The notes: generated from the letters alone by a model not told the origin. Positions 16,401 through 23,882 are shown, numbered from the stretch's first letter. The stretch is DNA of 34,465 bases from an uncultured Clostridia bacterium (GCA_934130595.1 CAKOYF010000015.1:1-34465), one strand, 5' to 3'. Program-made: numbers and translations.

Positions 16401-17657
16401 CCAAACGTAAAAAATGAAGCTGTAACTTTAGACAAACTATCTATGATAAAATTAAGTTCTTCAACTGTAATAACAGAAGGTAAAGAAACTGTAAAAGGTA
16501 GATTAACTGAAGAACAAATGAATAAGTACTTAGATGGAATGATTAAATGGTTAAAATTAGCAGATAGAAAATATATATCTGAAGTTCTTAAAGGAGACAA
16601 GACTTATGAAGATATTCAAGATAACTTATCAACAGCTGAAGACAAGTTATATATGAAATCTTTATGTGAAACTAAATTAAAAACAGGTGCTATATACGAG
16701 ATATACTTAGATGAATCTTTAAGTACACCACTTATGTATAAGGATGGACAAAAAGCAACAATTAAAACAAATAAAAGAGGATATGGAGAACTAGATGATC
16801 TACCATTAGGAGAATACTGGTTAAAAGAAGTACAAGCTCCAACTATGGAATATGCAAATGAAGAATTCTCTTTTGAAATAGACGAAAAGCCAAAACATAT
16901 AGTATTAACTAAAGAAGATAAAAACCAAATTGTATATACTGCATTTATAGATGTAGCTCCATTTAGTAAGTATACTAAAAATGATATATTTACAAGTGAA
17001 TTAATTGAAAATTGTAAATTTGAAATTAAAGATAAAGATGGAAATATATTAGTAGAAGCTATAACAGATGAAAATGGAATTTTTGAAATACCATTAAATA
17101 TCTTTAAAGAAGGAGAAGAATATACATATACTGAAATAGATGCACCAGAAATATATGAAATTGATACAACTCCACATAAATTCACAATAAAATTTGATGA
17201 GGAAGGAAATATAATACCAACAAAAATAGAAAATGCTAGAAAAACAAGAAAAGTAATAGTAAGAAAGGTTGACGCAGACACTGGCGATCCACTACAAGGA
17301 TGTGTATTTACAATAGCTCTTATTAATCCTGAAACAGGAGAACAAGTATTAAATGCACAAACAGGAGAACCAATTTACTTAGTTCAAAATGCTGAAACAG
17401 ATGAAAATGGAGAATATATTATAGAAAATACACCAATGGGTACATACAAATTTACAGAAATAAAAGCTCCAGAAGGATATGAGTTGGATGAAGATTTAAC
17501 AGGACTTGTATTTACTGTAGATAACAATTCTCCAGAAACAATAATATTTGAGGTAACAAACACAGGAGATATTGCAGTAGTTGCATTAATTGGAATAAGT
17601 GTATTATGTGCTTTTGGAATAGTATATACTTTAAAAGTTCGTAAATTAGCAAAATAA
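13425..17657 (+). CDS. Giant thioester-domain CnaB adhesin (surface protein A)
   Basis: The 1410-residue secreted protein begins with a signal peptide (1-24, FVNADE end). The head (about 55-290) looks like a thioester domain: Cys135 in AGYCIGWG and Gln232 in ATQYLCWVAS would form the Cys-Gln thioester by which such adhesins bond covalently to host ligands. A stalk of about eight CnaB/SpaA-like modules follows. They start near 435, 540, 628, 750, 884, 1004, 1187 and 1275, most with a K near the start and FTEIKAPEGY-like Glu strands typical of intramolecular isopeptide bonds. The module at 1004 carries a polar insertion of about 70 residues. The C-terminus has VTNTGD, a hydrophobic segment and KVRKLAK: a sorting signal without the usual proline. 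GGAAAG lies before ATG 13425. Its own terminator follows. Ligand unknown. Confidence 0.88.
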   Translation: MKRKALFTILFLMMFSSVLSFVNADELDAQLVFPGSDELKEIVDAGISVQSGTLNGQSYNAIYGAEFGWRNEWNNGSYGSKRNWNDGMPTSNTSAPFPFDKKLTNNPEVIFALGLSSNSSSTLRKYAVAYTAGYCIGWGVPFGDAGMTLNVTNTIMQEYEMSSLNKNRNGEKLSQTEINNVKYVLTYGYEYPVVSASSVNLDSSRTTIFDGLHYYGSEIVSGDNQARAQATQYLCWVASAGYIRDNQSLQAIENYFFERNWNGNGNVVRDGVDGFYYEYKNLIQKAMNMPSYSRNTAQEAKEAAIELDWNEANQRFETNVKDTNALNQVPRVQLEYQGQNQSLNFEQQADGSVTIWTRSVVGSQEAPNVFTIKKSINGAKGVAVVSKSKDTAHQPIAVATTGVIEEYANVAVYTQAVKIKVKKELEPIGGNYGDATPKGCEFTIYEDETCTIPVDTIVTDENGNSQKSKYLPYKTYWALETSNNESTERNTQKFVIDPTQATIDEDGDLVFTIKATNQIVSTELRMIKERESKDSTENSPAEGAILRITLKSNPKETYKAIVDETGYAVFKNIPYGTYILSEDDSASDTHLEIKEKTIKLTGPSRVIKYKLIMADELFMTYVRVQKVDSDTDNPIKLAGAKFKIYNVDEKHFETFKVGADGHDTEVLETNEDGYFITPQQLAGGNYRIYEVEAPKGYYLDEKYRLPNELTDENLAKYGKELKLTKLVPVEETDDNKFIYKTEIADTPLKGKVEIIKTGEKLVGYTEETKTDNKGNEYTVKTPRYEQKPLANVEYTLVAKEDIKSPDGTTVYEKANSKEHKVVTNEDGRAISEELYVGTYKITEVKTELGYVAASDMPDVVITNDDQMEKIKIVTLNEKNPKQQTKISIRKELGESKYKYENIKVAFGLYTDQEIKTYDNKTTVMKKDTLVDVVYAQANPGETVTLSSQVNLPAGKYYFKELYVDYPYTQTEEKYSVEVKYKNTTDEVLEVYGPNVKNEAVTLDKLSMIKLSSSTVITEGKETVKGRLTEEQMNKYLDGMIKWLKLADRKYISEVLKGDKTYEDIQDNLSTAEDKLYMKSLCETKLKTGAIYEIYLDESLSTPLMYKDGQKATIKTNKRGYGELDDLPLGEYWLKEVQAPTMEYANEEFSFEIDEKPKHIVLTKEDKNQIVYTAFIDVAPFSKYTKNDIFTSELIENCKFEIKDKDGNILVEAITDENGIFEIPLNIFKEGEEYTYTEIDAPEIYEIDTTPHKFTIKFDEEGNIIPTKIENARKTRKVIVRKVDADTGDPLQGCVFTIALINPETGEQVLNAQTGEPIYLVQNAETDENGEYIIENTPMGTYKFTEIKAPEGYELDEDLTGLVFTVDNNSPETIIFEVTNTGDIAVVALIGISVLCAFGIVYTLKVRKLAK
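17238..17585 (+). repeat. Homology block, copy 1 (last CnaB module and sorting motif)
   Basis: About 348 bases align without gaps with 29398-29745. Most differences are silent or conservative, and the blocks are clearly more alike than the rest of the two genes. Confidence 0.85.
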
Positions 17658-17664
17658 TGAATCG

Positions 17665-17692
17665 AAAATGGGCCTTTATAGGCTCATTTTTT
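17665..17692 (+). terminator. Terminator of surface protein A gene
   Basis: AAAATGGGCCT (17665-17675) pairs with AGGCTCATTTT (17680-17690), one G-U, 4-base loop, then T. It is closely followed by the rsmE promoter. Confidence 0.88.
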
Positions 17693-17694
17693 AT

Positions 17695-17723
17695 TTGACA
17701 AAATTACGTCATAATTATATAAT
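17695..17723 (+). promoter_or_regulatory. Consensus promoter for rsmE
   Basis: TTGACA (17695-17700), a 17-base spacer and TATAAT (17718-17723). The -35 starts 2-3 bases after the preceding terminator's T-run. Confidence 0.88.
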
Positions 17724-17752
17724 TTAAAAAGAAATTTGGAGGAAAAATAAAA

Positions 17753-18484
17753 TTGGCTAGAAGATTTATAGTAGATAAAGAAAATATTAATGAATTTCAA
17801 GATAAATATGTAATAACTGGACCTGAGGTAAAACATATTCAAGTATTAAGATTTAATGTTGGGGATGAAGTAGTAGTAAATAGTGGCATATTTAAAATAT
17901 GTCAAATGACAAGAGACGAAGTAATACTAGAGTATATAAAAGAAGCTCCAATTGTTGGAGTACCAAATACTCAAGTAACATTATATATTGCTTTTTTAAA
18001 ATCTGAAAAAATGGACTTTGTAATACAAAAAGCAGTTGAAATAGGTGTTAAAAAGATAGTACCTTTTTTCTCTAGTAATGTTATTGTAAAACTAGATAGT
18101 AAAGATAGAAAAAAAAGAAGAGAAAAATTACAAAAGATAGCAGATGAAGCGTGCAAGCAGTGTGGTAGAATGGATACTGTAGAAGTAGCTGAGTTTTTAG
18201 AATTTTCACAGCTTAAAAAAGATGTTTTAGAAAACGAAAAGGTATTTTTTGCATATGAGGCATCAAAAGACTCTTTAAGAAGAGAGATAACTCAAGCAAA
18301 AGAGGCAAAACTTAAAAAGATAGGGATAGTTATTGGTGCAGAAGGCGGGTTTACTCCTAATGAGGCACAAGAGCTAATAAGTATTGAAAATGTTTCATGT
18401 GTAAGCTTAGGTACAAGAATATTAAGAGCAGAAACAGCAGCTTTAAATTTACTATCTATTGTTATTTATGAAATGGAGGAGTAG
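17753..18484 (+). CDS. rsmE: 16S rRNA (uracil-1498 N3) methyltransferase
   Basis: RsmE methylates U1498 in the decoding region of 16S rRNA using S-adenosylmethionine. The 243-residue protein has an N-terminal PUA-like part (ARRFIVDKENIN, TGPEVKHIQVLRF) and a SPOUT methyltransferase part with IGAEGGFTPNEAQ and LGTRILRAETAAL, the knot motifs that bind the cofactor. The start is TTG 17753, with TTGGAGGA upstream; no ATG or GTG is better placed. The S66 carboxypeptidase starts 6 bases after its stop, giving a two-gene operon. Confidence 0.95.
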   Translation: MARRFIVDKENINEFQDKYVITGPEVKHIQVLRFNVGDEVVVNSGIFKICQMTRDEVILEYIKEAPIVGVPNTQVTLYIAFLKSEKMDFVIQKAVEIGVKKIVPFFSSNVIVKLDSKDRKKRREKLQKIADEACKQCGRMDTVEVAEFLEFSQLKKDVLENEKVFFAYEASKDSLRREITQAKEAKLKKIGIVIGAEGGFTPNEAQELISIENVSCVSLGTRILRAETAALNLLSIVIYEMEE

Positions 18485-18490
18485 TATATA

Positions 18491-19504
18491 ATGTCAAAAA
18501 TAATATATCCAGAAAAAATAAAAGAAGGAGATACTGTTGCAATAACTGCCGTATCAATGCCTGCAAATAAAGAAAAAATAGATATAGCAATTAAAGAAAT
18601 CGAAAAATTAGGGTTAAAAGTAATAGAAACACCTAATGTTAGAACAGATGGAATAGTAAGCTCATCAGGACAAGAAAGGGCAAATGAACTACTTGAATTA
18701 TATAAAAATCCAGATGTTAAGTATATAATATCAGCAAGAGGCGGAGAGTTTTTAATGGAAATGTTACCATATCTAGATGAGCATAGAGATATAATAAAAA
18801 ACAATCCAAAATGGTTTCAAGGTTTTTCTGATCCGTCGCTTTTAAATCTTTATATAACAACAAATTTTAATATAGCAACAATAAACATGGAAAACGTAAG
18901 TGAGTACGCTATGAATCCAAGATATAAATCTATACAAAATGCAATTGATTTTATTTTTACTAATAAAGAAGTATATGTTCAAGATAGTTTTGAAAAGTAT
19001 CAAAAAGAAGAGTTTGAAGAAGGAAATTTAAAAGGATATAATTTAACAGAAGAAAACATATATGAGTGTTCAAAAAAAGAAGTCGAATTTTCTGGAAGAT
19101 TAATAGGTGGATGTATAGATACATTTAATCTAATAGCAGGAACTAAATTAGATAATATATCAAATTTTGTATCACAATTTGAAGAAGAGGGAGTAATTTG
19201 GTATTTAGACAACTGCGAACTTTCACCATGTGAATTTTATAGAAGATTATGGTATATGGATCAAATGGGATATTTTAAAAATGTTAAAGGGTTCTTAATT
19301 GGTAGATCATTTATGCAAAAAAATGATAATGAGTGGTTTAGCTTTAAAGATGCTGTAGAAAGAGCGTTAATAAAGTTTAATGTTCCAATAGTATACAATG
19401 TAGATATAGGGCATGTGCCACCACAGATGTATGTAATAAATGGAGCATATGGAAAATTTAAATATAATGAAGGCAAAGGAAGACTAATACAAAAGATGAT
19501 ATAA
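18491..19504 (+). CDS. S66-family LD-carboxypeptidase / MccF-like serine peptidase
   Basis: The 337-residue protein matches peptidase family S66, whose members cut L,D peptide bonds during cytoplasmic peptidoglycan recycling (LdcA) or inactivate microcin C-like peptides (MccF). The catalytic triad is visible: Ser113 in QGFSDPSLL, Glu243 in LDNCELSP and His308 in DIGHVPPQ. ISARGGEFLMEMLPYLD near 80-96 is also typical. No signal peptide is present, so it acts in the cytoplasm. Whether the role is recycling or self-protection cannot be told from sequence; MccF-like is slightly favoured by the NCELSP wording. The ribosome binding site is GGAGGAG within the rsmE end. Confidence 0.88.
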   Translation: MSKIIYPEKIKEGDTVAITAVSMPANKEKIDIAIKEIEKLGLKVIETPNVRTDGIVSSSGQERANELLELYKNPDVKYIISARGGEFLMEMLPYLDEHRDIIKNNPKWFQGFSDPSLLNLYITTNFNIATINMENVSEYAMNPRYKSIQNAIDFIFTNKEVYVQDSFEKYQKEEFEEGNLKGYNLTEENIYECSKKEVEFSGRLIGGCIDTFNLIAGTKLDNISNFVSQFEEEGVIWYLDNCELSPCEFYRRLWYMDQMGYFKNVKGFLIGRSFMQKNDNEWFSFKDAVERALIKFNVPIVYNVDIGHVPPQMYVINGAYGKFKYNEGKGRLIQKMI

Positions 19505-19533
19505 AAAAGTGGAGCAATAATTAGTTGCTCCAC
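19503..19533 (-). terminator. Terminator of the minus-strand nuclease gene
   Basis: GTGGAGCAA (19509-19517) pairs perfectly with TTGCTCCAC (19525-19533) across 7 bases. The T-run needed is on the minus strand (A-run 19503-19508). The nuclease stop codon lies inside the hairpin. Only a weak T tract follows on the plus strand. Confidence 0.82.
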
Positions 19534-20105
19534 ATTCCTTTATTTTGTTCTTTTGCCATTTTTTGTGCGGAATTTAAATATTCTTGTAGTAGTACATTAG
19601 GTTTGTATGTTTTACTTTCAGCCATTCCATCATAGCATAATTTATAATTAAACAAATATTTTTCAATATTTTCCTCTGTTATAGAATCAATTTTTTTTGT
19701 CCAAACATATCTTAAAAGTCTATCATACTTATCTGTATCAGTTATATCTTTTTGAAGATAGACAGTTGTGTTTAGTAGATTTTCATAAGTATATTGCGTT
19801 GCTTCTTTTCCATATGGCTCAATTTCTTTAGTATATTCAGGACAATCTAGCCCAATAAATCTTACTTTTTTATTCTCGTTTCCTATTTCTACCCATATTG
19901 TATCTCCATCTACAACTTTAGTAACATAGGCTTCTTCAAGATTTAATGATTGCACATTATTAGTATCAGTTGTATTAGCATTAATGATATCATTTGCTTT
20001 ATTACTTATATAATTTCTTAAGTATAGAGAAAGTAGTATGGTAGATGTTATAACTAACACGATATAAATAATATTTTTTAGTTTTGTTTTCAAATTTATC
20101 ACCAA
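19521..20105 (-). CDS. Membrane-anchored thermonuclease-like (SNase) protein
   Basis: The 194-residue protein has an N-terminal hydrophobic anchor or signal (about 11-28) and a staphylococcal-nuclease fold pattern. VVDGDTIWV supplies the metal Asp near 66-68. RFIGLDCPEY supplies Arg82, Asp87 and Glu90, equivalent to the active-site Arg, Asp and Glu. KYDRLLRYVW supplies the second Arg (129). Such enzymes cut DNA and RNA outside the cell with calcium. The start is uncertain: TTG 20105 and GTG 20102 lack a good site, while TTG at 20091-20093 has GGTGAT about 6 bases upstream and would give 190 residues. The deacetylase gene lies 38 bases upstream on the same strand, so an operon is possible. Confidence 0.85.
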   Translation of the reverse strand: MVINLKTKLKNIIYIVLVITSTILLSLYLRNYISNKANDIINANTTDTNNVQSLNLEEAYVTKVVDGDTIWVEIGNENKKVRFIGLDCPEYTKEIEPYGKEATQYTYENLLNTTVYLQKDITDTDKYDRLLRYVWTKKIDSITEENIEKYLFNYKLCYDGMAESKTYKPNVLLQEYLNSAQKMAKEQNKGMWSN

Positions 20106-20143
20106 GTATATTATATAATATTATTTGAAAAAATTAAATAAAA

Positions 20144-20872
20144 TCAGCTTTTTAAACTATTAGAAATTATTTTGATATGATTAAATTCGTCAATTGTGAC
20201 AAATTCAAATCCTAATTCTTTATAATATGATATAAGTTTATCTGCAGCCTCTACACTAGATTTTAATATATCATGCATAAGGATTATATCGTTACCAGTT
20301 ACATCTTTTTTTATATTTGATACAGTTATATCTATTTCTTTATATTTCCAATCTAAAGAGTCAACAGTCCATAGCACATTTTCTAAATTTTCTTCTTTAA
20401 GAATTTCTTTTACATTATCGTTTATTATGCCATAGGGAACACGTATATACTTAATTTCATTTTGAACAAGTGGCGATATTATATCTTTTGTTTTATTTAT
20501 TTGAGATAAAATTTTACTTTTGTCTATTTTTGTAAAAAAAGTATGTGTATAACTATGAATATACACTAAATTTCCATCTTCACTAGTCTTTTTTACTATT
20601 TCTGGATATTTTTCAGCTTGGCTACCTAGTACGAAAAAAGTAGCGTTTACATTATTTTTCTTTAAAATTTCAAGTAATTGAGGTGTATAGTTACTTGGAC
20701 CATCATCAAAAGTTAGTACAAGTAGTTTCTTTTCTTGGTATAATTTACAAAGATTTTTCTCCCTTTCTGACATGGTTAATTCATTTCCATTTATATAGAT
20801 ACAACATAAATTAATTATTAATAATATAAAGATAAAAAGTACAAATTTTAAATTTATTTTTTTAATTTTCAT
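20144..20872 (-). CDS. Polysaccharide (peptidoglycan-type) deacetylase, membrane-anchored
   Basis: The 242-residue protein has an N-terminal membrane segment (about 8-28) and a NodB-type deacetylase domain (carbohydrate esterase family 4). Motifs appear in order: TFDDGP (54-59, catalytic base and metal Asp), HSYTH (106-110, metal His pair), RVPYG (144-148), DSLDW, and ILMHD near the end. Such enzymes remove N-acetyl groups from peptidoglycan or related glycans outside the membrane, often giving lysozyme resistance. The substrate here is inferred. GAGGAG precedes ATG 20870-20872. It is divergent from ruvB and upstream of the nuclease gene. Confidence 0.9.
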   Translation of the reverse strand: MKIKKINLKFVLFIFILLIINLCCIYINGNELTMSEREKNLCKLYQEKKLLVLTFDDGPSNYTPQLLEILKKNNVNATFFVLGSQAEKYPEIVKKTSEDGNLVYIHSYTHTFFTKIDKSKILSQINKTKDIISPLVQNEIKYIRVPYGIINDNVKEILKEENLENVLWTVDSLDWKYKEIDITVSNIKKDVTGNDIILMHDILKSSVEAADKLISYYKELGFEFVTIDEFNHIKIISNSLKS

Positions 20873-20928
20873 TAATTTTTCTCCTCGATATATGTATATG
20901 AAAAAGCCACAAATATATCCATTATAAA

Positions 20929-20957
20929 TTGACTTAAAAACTTATGTTTGATATAAT
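20929..20957 (+). promoter_or_regulatory. Promoter for ruvB
   Basis: TTGACT (20929-20934), a 17-base spacer and TATAAT (20952-20957), 25 bases before the start codon. Confidence 0.85.
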
Positions 20958-20982
20958 AAACGTACTAGAGGTGTAAAACAAA

Positions 20983-22011
20983 ATGATAGAAGATAGAGTT
21001 ATATCACCAGAACAGATATTTGAAGACTCAGAATTTGAAGAAAAAGAAAATGAGCTAAGTTTAAGACCAAAAGATTTTTCTGAATATATAGGACAAGATA
21101 AAGTAAAAGAAAATCTAAAAGTATATATTGAAGCTGCAAAAGCAAGAGGAGAAACACTAGACCATGTTTTATTATATGGACCACCAGGACTTGGAAAAAC
21201 TACTCTTGCTGCAATTATAGCTAATGAAATGGAAGGAAATATTAAAATAACATCAGGACCGGCTATAGAAAAAGCGGGGGATTTAGCAGCAATACTTACA
21301 AATCTACAAGAAGGAGATATATTATTTATAGACGAAATACATAGACTTAATAAGTCTGTAGAAGAAATATTATATCCTGCATTAGAAGATTTTAGTTTAG
21401 ATATAATAATTGGAAAAGGACCTGCAGCAAAATCTATTAGACTTGATCTTCCAAGATTTACGTTAGTAGGAGCTACAACTAAAGCTGGATCTTTATCCTC
21501 ACCATTACGTGATAGATTTGGAATAATACATAGATTAGAACTATATACTGAAAAAGATTTAGCAAAAATAATAAAAAGAAGTGCTAATATATTAGGAGCA
21601 GATATAGACGAAGAGGCAGCGCTAGAAATTGGTTCAAGATGTAGAGGAACTCCAAGAATAGCTAATAGACTACTTAAAAGAGTAAGAGATTTTGCTCAAG
21701 TAGAAAACAAAGGATTTATAGACTACAACGTAGCAAAGCGTGCACTTGATAGACTAGAAATTGATGAGATTGGACTAGATAATACAGATAGAATGATGCT
21801 TGAAGCTGTAATTGAAAAATTTAACGGCGGACCAGTAGGTATTGATACTTTAGCAGCTTGTATAGGTGAAGATAAAGATACAATAGAAGATGTTTATGAA
21901 CCATACTTGATGCAAATAGGATTTTTAAAAAGAGGTCCAAGAGGAAGAATTGCAACTCCTCTTGCATATGAACATTTAGGTAAAAAATATCCAACAGAAG
22001 ATAAAAAGTAA
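20983..22011 (+). CDS. ruvB: Holliday junction branch-migration ATPase RuvB
   Basis: RuvB forms hexameric rings that drive branch migration at Holliday junctions together with RuvA. The 342-residue length is standard. Visible motifs are RPKDFSEYIGQ at the start, Walker A GPPGLGKTT (66-74), Walker B with DEIHR (117-121), sensor 1 LVGATTKAGSLS, the arginine-containing SSPLRDRFG, and a C-terminal winged-helix part with RGPRGRIATP. ruvA and ruvC are not next to it. queH follows by 16 bases with AAGGAG, so the two are probably one operon, with the next membrane-protein gene also included. Confidence 0.97.
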   Translation: MIEDRVISPEQIFEDSEFEEKENELSLRPKDFSEYIGQDKVKENLKVYIEAAKARGETLDHVLLYGPPGLGKTTLAAIIANEMEGNIKITSGPAIEKAGDLAAILTNLQEGDILFIDEIHRLNKSVEEILYPALEDFSLDIIIGKGPAAKSIRLDLPRFTLVGATTKAGSLSSPLRDRFGIIHRLELYTEKDLAKIIKRSANILGADIDEEAALEIGSRCRGTPRIANRLLKRVRDFAQVENKGFIDYNVAKRALDRLEIDEIGLDNTDRMMLEAVIEKFNGGPVGIDTLAACIGEDKDTIEDVYEPYLMQIGFLKRGPRGRIATPLAYEHLGKKYPTEDKK

Positions 22012-22027
22012 TTAACAAGGAGTAAAG

Positions 22028-22606
22028 ATGAGAAAAGTTTTGATGCATGTGTGCTGTGCACCATGTTTTATTACAATTGAAGAAGATATTAATGAAAATG
22101 GAATGTTAATAGATGGAAAAAGAGAAAATGTTGATTTAACAGCATATTGGTATAATCCTAATATACATCCAAAAGCAGAATATGAAAGACGAAAAGATTC
22201 ATTTATAAAATATTGTCAGATGAAAAATGTAAAAAATGTTATCTGTGATGAATATGATATGAATGGGTTCATAAAAAAAGTCGTTGAGGAGACTGGTAAA
22301 GGTAAAAAATGGGATATCAGATGTAAATATTGCTATTACAGAAGACTAGATAATGTATTTAAATATGCTAGTGAAAATGGATATGATATTGTTTCTACAA
22401 CATTAACTAGAAGTCCATTCCAAAATCATGAAGCAATAAATAGTGTAGCAGAAGAATTATCTAAAAAATATAATGTAAAGTATGTTTATTCAGATTATAG
22501 ACATACATATTATGAAGGACAGAAAAAAGCAAGAGAATATGGACTATATATGCAGAAATATTGCGGTTGTGTCTTTTCATTTGATGCAGGAAAGTGGGTG
22601 TATTAA
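22028..22606 (+). CDS. queH: Epoxyqueuosine reductase QueH
   Basis: QueH carries out the last step of queuosine synthesis, reducing epoxyqueuosine in tRNA. It replaces the cobalamin-dependent QueG in many bacteria. The 192-residue protein has the family's cysteine motifs: HVCCAPC (C9, C10, C13), RCKYCYYRRL, and QKYCGCVFS at the end. NPNIHPKAEYERRK and SPFQNHEAI are also typical. These cysteines bind an iron-sulfur cluster and a second metal. It overlaps nothing, follows ruvB closely, and its end lies next to the start of the following gene. No other queuosine genes are in the window. Confidence 0.93.
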   Translation: MRKVLMHVCCAPCFITIEEDINENGMLIDGKRENVDLTAYWYNPNIHPKAEYERRKDSFIKYCQMKNVKNVICDEYDMNGFIKKVVEETGKGKKWDIRCKYCYYRRLDNVFKYASENGYDIVSTTLTRSPFQNHEAINSVAEELSKKYNVKYVYSDYRHTYYEGQKKAREYGLYMQKYCGCVFSFDAGKWVY

Positions 22607-22607
22607 A

Positions 22608-23483
22608 ATGAAAAAATATTCTAAAGGAAAGCTAAGATTTAAAAGATTTTTTGCTTTTTTTGTAGCTTTATTTGTTATGTTATTAATAATAGGATTAGTG
22701 TTACTTTTTGGCTTTTGTTTAAAAGATAGGTTTGATATTTCTTCAGATATAAACGATGCTATGAATGTTTCAGAAGATGTGGCAATAAATTCACAACCAA
22801 TTGTTATAGATAATCTAGTAGTTGGTGGAATATACAATAATACATGGGTTAGTGCAAGCAAATATTATTTAAAGAGCAAAAATAAGACAGACTTAGATAC
22901 ATATGTTTATAGCAAAGAAAAAAGAGCTGGAGAATATAAGATTAAAGATACATATACTTATGGAGATAGTGTTTTTGTAAACGTTAGTTATCCAAATTAC
23001 ATAGATGAATATTTTGCAATTCCAACAGATGTCTATGCATTATCTTCACAATTTAATCAAGCAGAAGTAACAGAATCAGATTATAACTATGTTAAAAAGG
23101 CATTAGGAATATATAGATTATATAATAGTAGTATGAACATAAAGAAAGTATACTCAGGATATATCAATATAGATAATCCAATAAGAATAATATGCTTAAC
23201 AAGTTCTAACAAAGGAACATTTGGTGGTGTATATAGTGCTATTGTAGTTGCAAACTTACAAACTAATAAAGCTAAGATTTTACAATACAGCTATACAAAA
23301 GATTTACAAAATAGTTATGATTTTCCATTATATTCTGTTGAATTTTTAGCAGATTTTAATGGAGATGGAAATGCAGAAATTGTTACTAGAGAAGTTACAG
23401 AGTTTAACGTAACATATAACGTTTTTGAATACAGCAAAGATCAGTATAAAAAAGTATTATGCGAAACTATGAAGGAAAAATAA
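22608..23483 (+). CDS. Membrane-anchored extracytoplasmic protein of unknown function
   Basis: The 291-residue product has a basic N-terminus (KKYSKGKLRFKRF), one long hydrophobic segment at about 13-37, and an extracytoplasmic part of about 250 residues. Near its C-terminus DFNGDGNAEIVT resembles a calcium-binding FG-GAP/VCBS-type loop. No enzyme motif is recognised. The open frame extends upstream to 22482 inside queH, but ATG 22608, one base after the queH stop, gives the typical signal-anchor start and is preferred. The ribosome binding site is weak (AAGTGGGTG), so translation may be coupled to queH. Confidence 0.75.
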   Translation: MKKYSKGKLRFKRFFAFFVALFVMLLIIGLVLLFGFCLKDRFDISSDINDAMNVSEDVAINSQPIVIDNLVVGGIYNNTWVSASKYYLKSKNKTDLDTYVYSKEKRAGEYKIKDTYTYGDSVFVNVSYPNYIDEYFAIPTDVYALSSQFNQAEVTESDYNYVKKALGIYRLYNSSMNIKKVYSGYINIDNPIRIICLTSSNKGTFGGVYSAIVVANLQTNKAKILQYSYTKDLQNSYDFPLYSVEFLADFNGDGNAEIVTREVTEFNVTYNVFEYSKDQYKKVLCETMKEK

Positions 23484-23493
23484 TAATTTGCAA

Positions 23494-23522
23494 TTGACAT
23501 TTTTTATGTAAGATAGTATAAT
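23494..23522 (+). promoter_or_regulatory. Consensus promoter of the thrS T-box leader
   Basis: TTGACA (23494-23499), a 17-base spacer and TATAAT (23517-23522), immediately after the previous gene's stop. Confidence 0.9.
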
Positions 23523-23529
23523 ATATCAT

Positions 23530-23757
23530 ATAACGTTGAAGGGACGAGTAAGTTTTAACACTATTAAAAGAGAGAATTGGTCGTGGGCTGGAAGCCAATT
23601 TTAAAAAGATTTAACCGAAGACTACCCCTGAGTTAGCAGGAAACTGCCGGTGATTACGTACAATCAATAAATTAAGTTAAATATTAGGGTGGAACCGTGC
23701 AATAAATAAATTGTACCCCTATAGGCATAAAGTATGTGCTTATAGGGGTACATTTTT
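23530..23757 (+). ncRNA. T-box riboswitch (threonine) controlling thrS
   Basis: The T-box consensus AGGGTGGAACCGTGC is at 23686-23700. A stem I region with AGTA (in GACGAGTAAG) and AGAGAG lies 5' of it. The specifier loop reads GAAG-ACT-ACC, which puts the Thr codon ACT at 23621-23623, in agreement with the gene downstream. A strong terminator hairpin (TGTACCCCTATA, 23712-23723, with TATAGGGGTACA, 23741-23752, then T) ends the element. Uncharged tRNA-Thr would favour the antiterminator and raise thrS expression. Outer boundaries are approximate. It accounts for most of the gene-free stretch 23484-23882. Confidence 0.93.
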
Positions 23758-23793
23758 ATGCTAAAAACAGTGAAATAAGGAGGAAATGGTTCT

Positions 23794-23829
23794 ATGTTAA
23801 ATATTTATATTAAAGTCACGAAAAAATAG
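23794..23829 (+). other. Possible 11-codon upstream ORF between T-box and thrS
   Basis: AAGGAGG (23777-23783) lies 10 bases before ATG 23794, which reads MLNIYIKVTKK and stops at 23829. The site is stronger than the one before thrS. It could be a translated short peptide, the relic of an older thrS start (thrS here lacks its N-terminal domain), or chance. Low confidence. Confidence 0.3.
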
Positions 23830-23882
23830 TATTAAACAATGTTTTTAAGATGAAAGATAATAATATTAAGGAGTGATTTAAA

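Noticed and set aside
16616..17281. Long minus-strand open frame (221 codons) inside surface protein A, and similar antisense frames in genes B and C
   Set aside because: They lie opposite repetitive, AT-rich coding sequence with few stops, have no ribosome binding site or recognisable motif, and read as Ser/Phe/Leu-rich shadows of the real frame.
22482..22607. Extended N-terminus of the membrane-anchored protein overlapping queH
   Set aside because: The extension is the out-of-frame shadow of queH; ATG 22608 begins a normal signal-anchor sequence.
23786..23800. Four-codon ATG frame just after AAGGAGG before thrS
   Set aside because: Its ATG is only a few bases from the ribosome binding site and it stops after four codons; the ATG at 23794 has better spacing.
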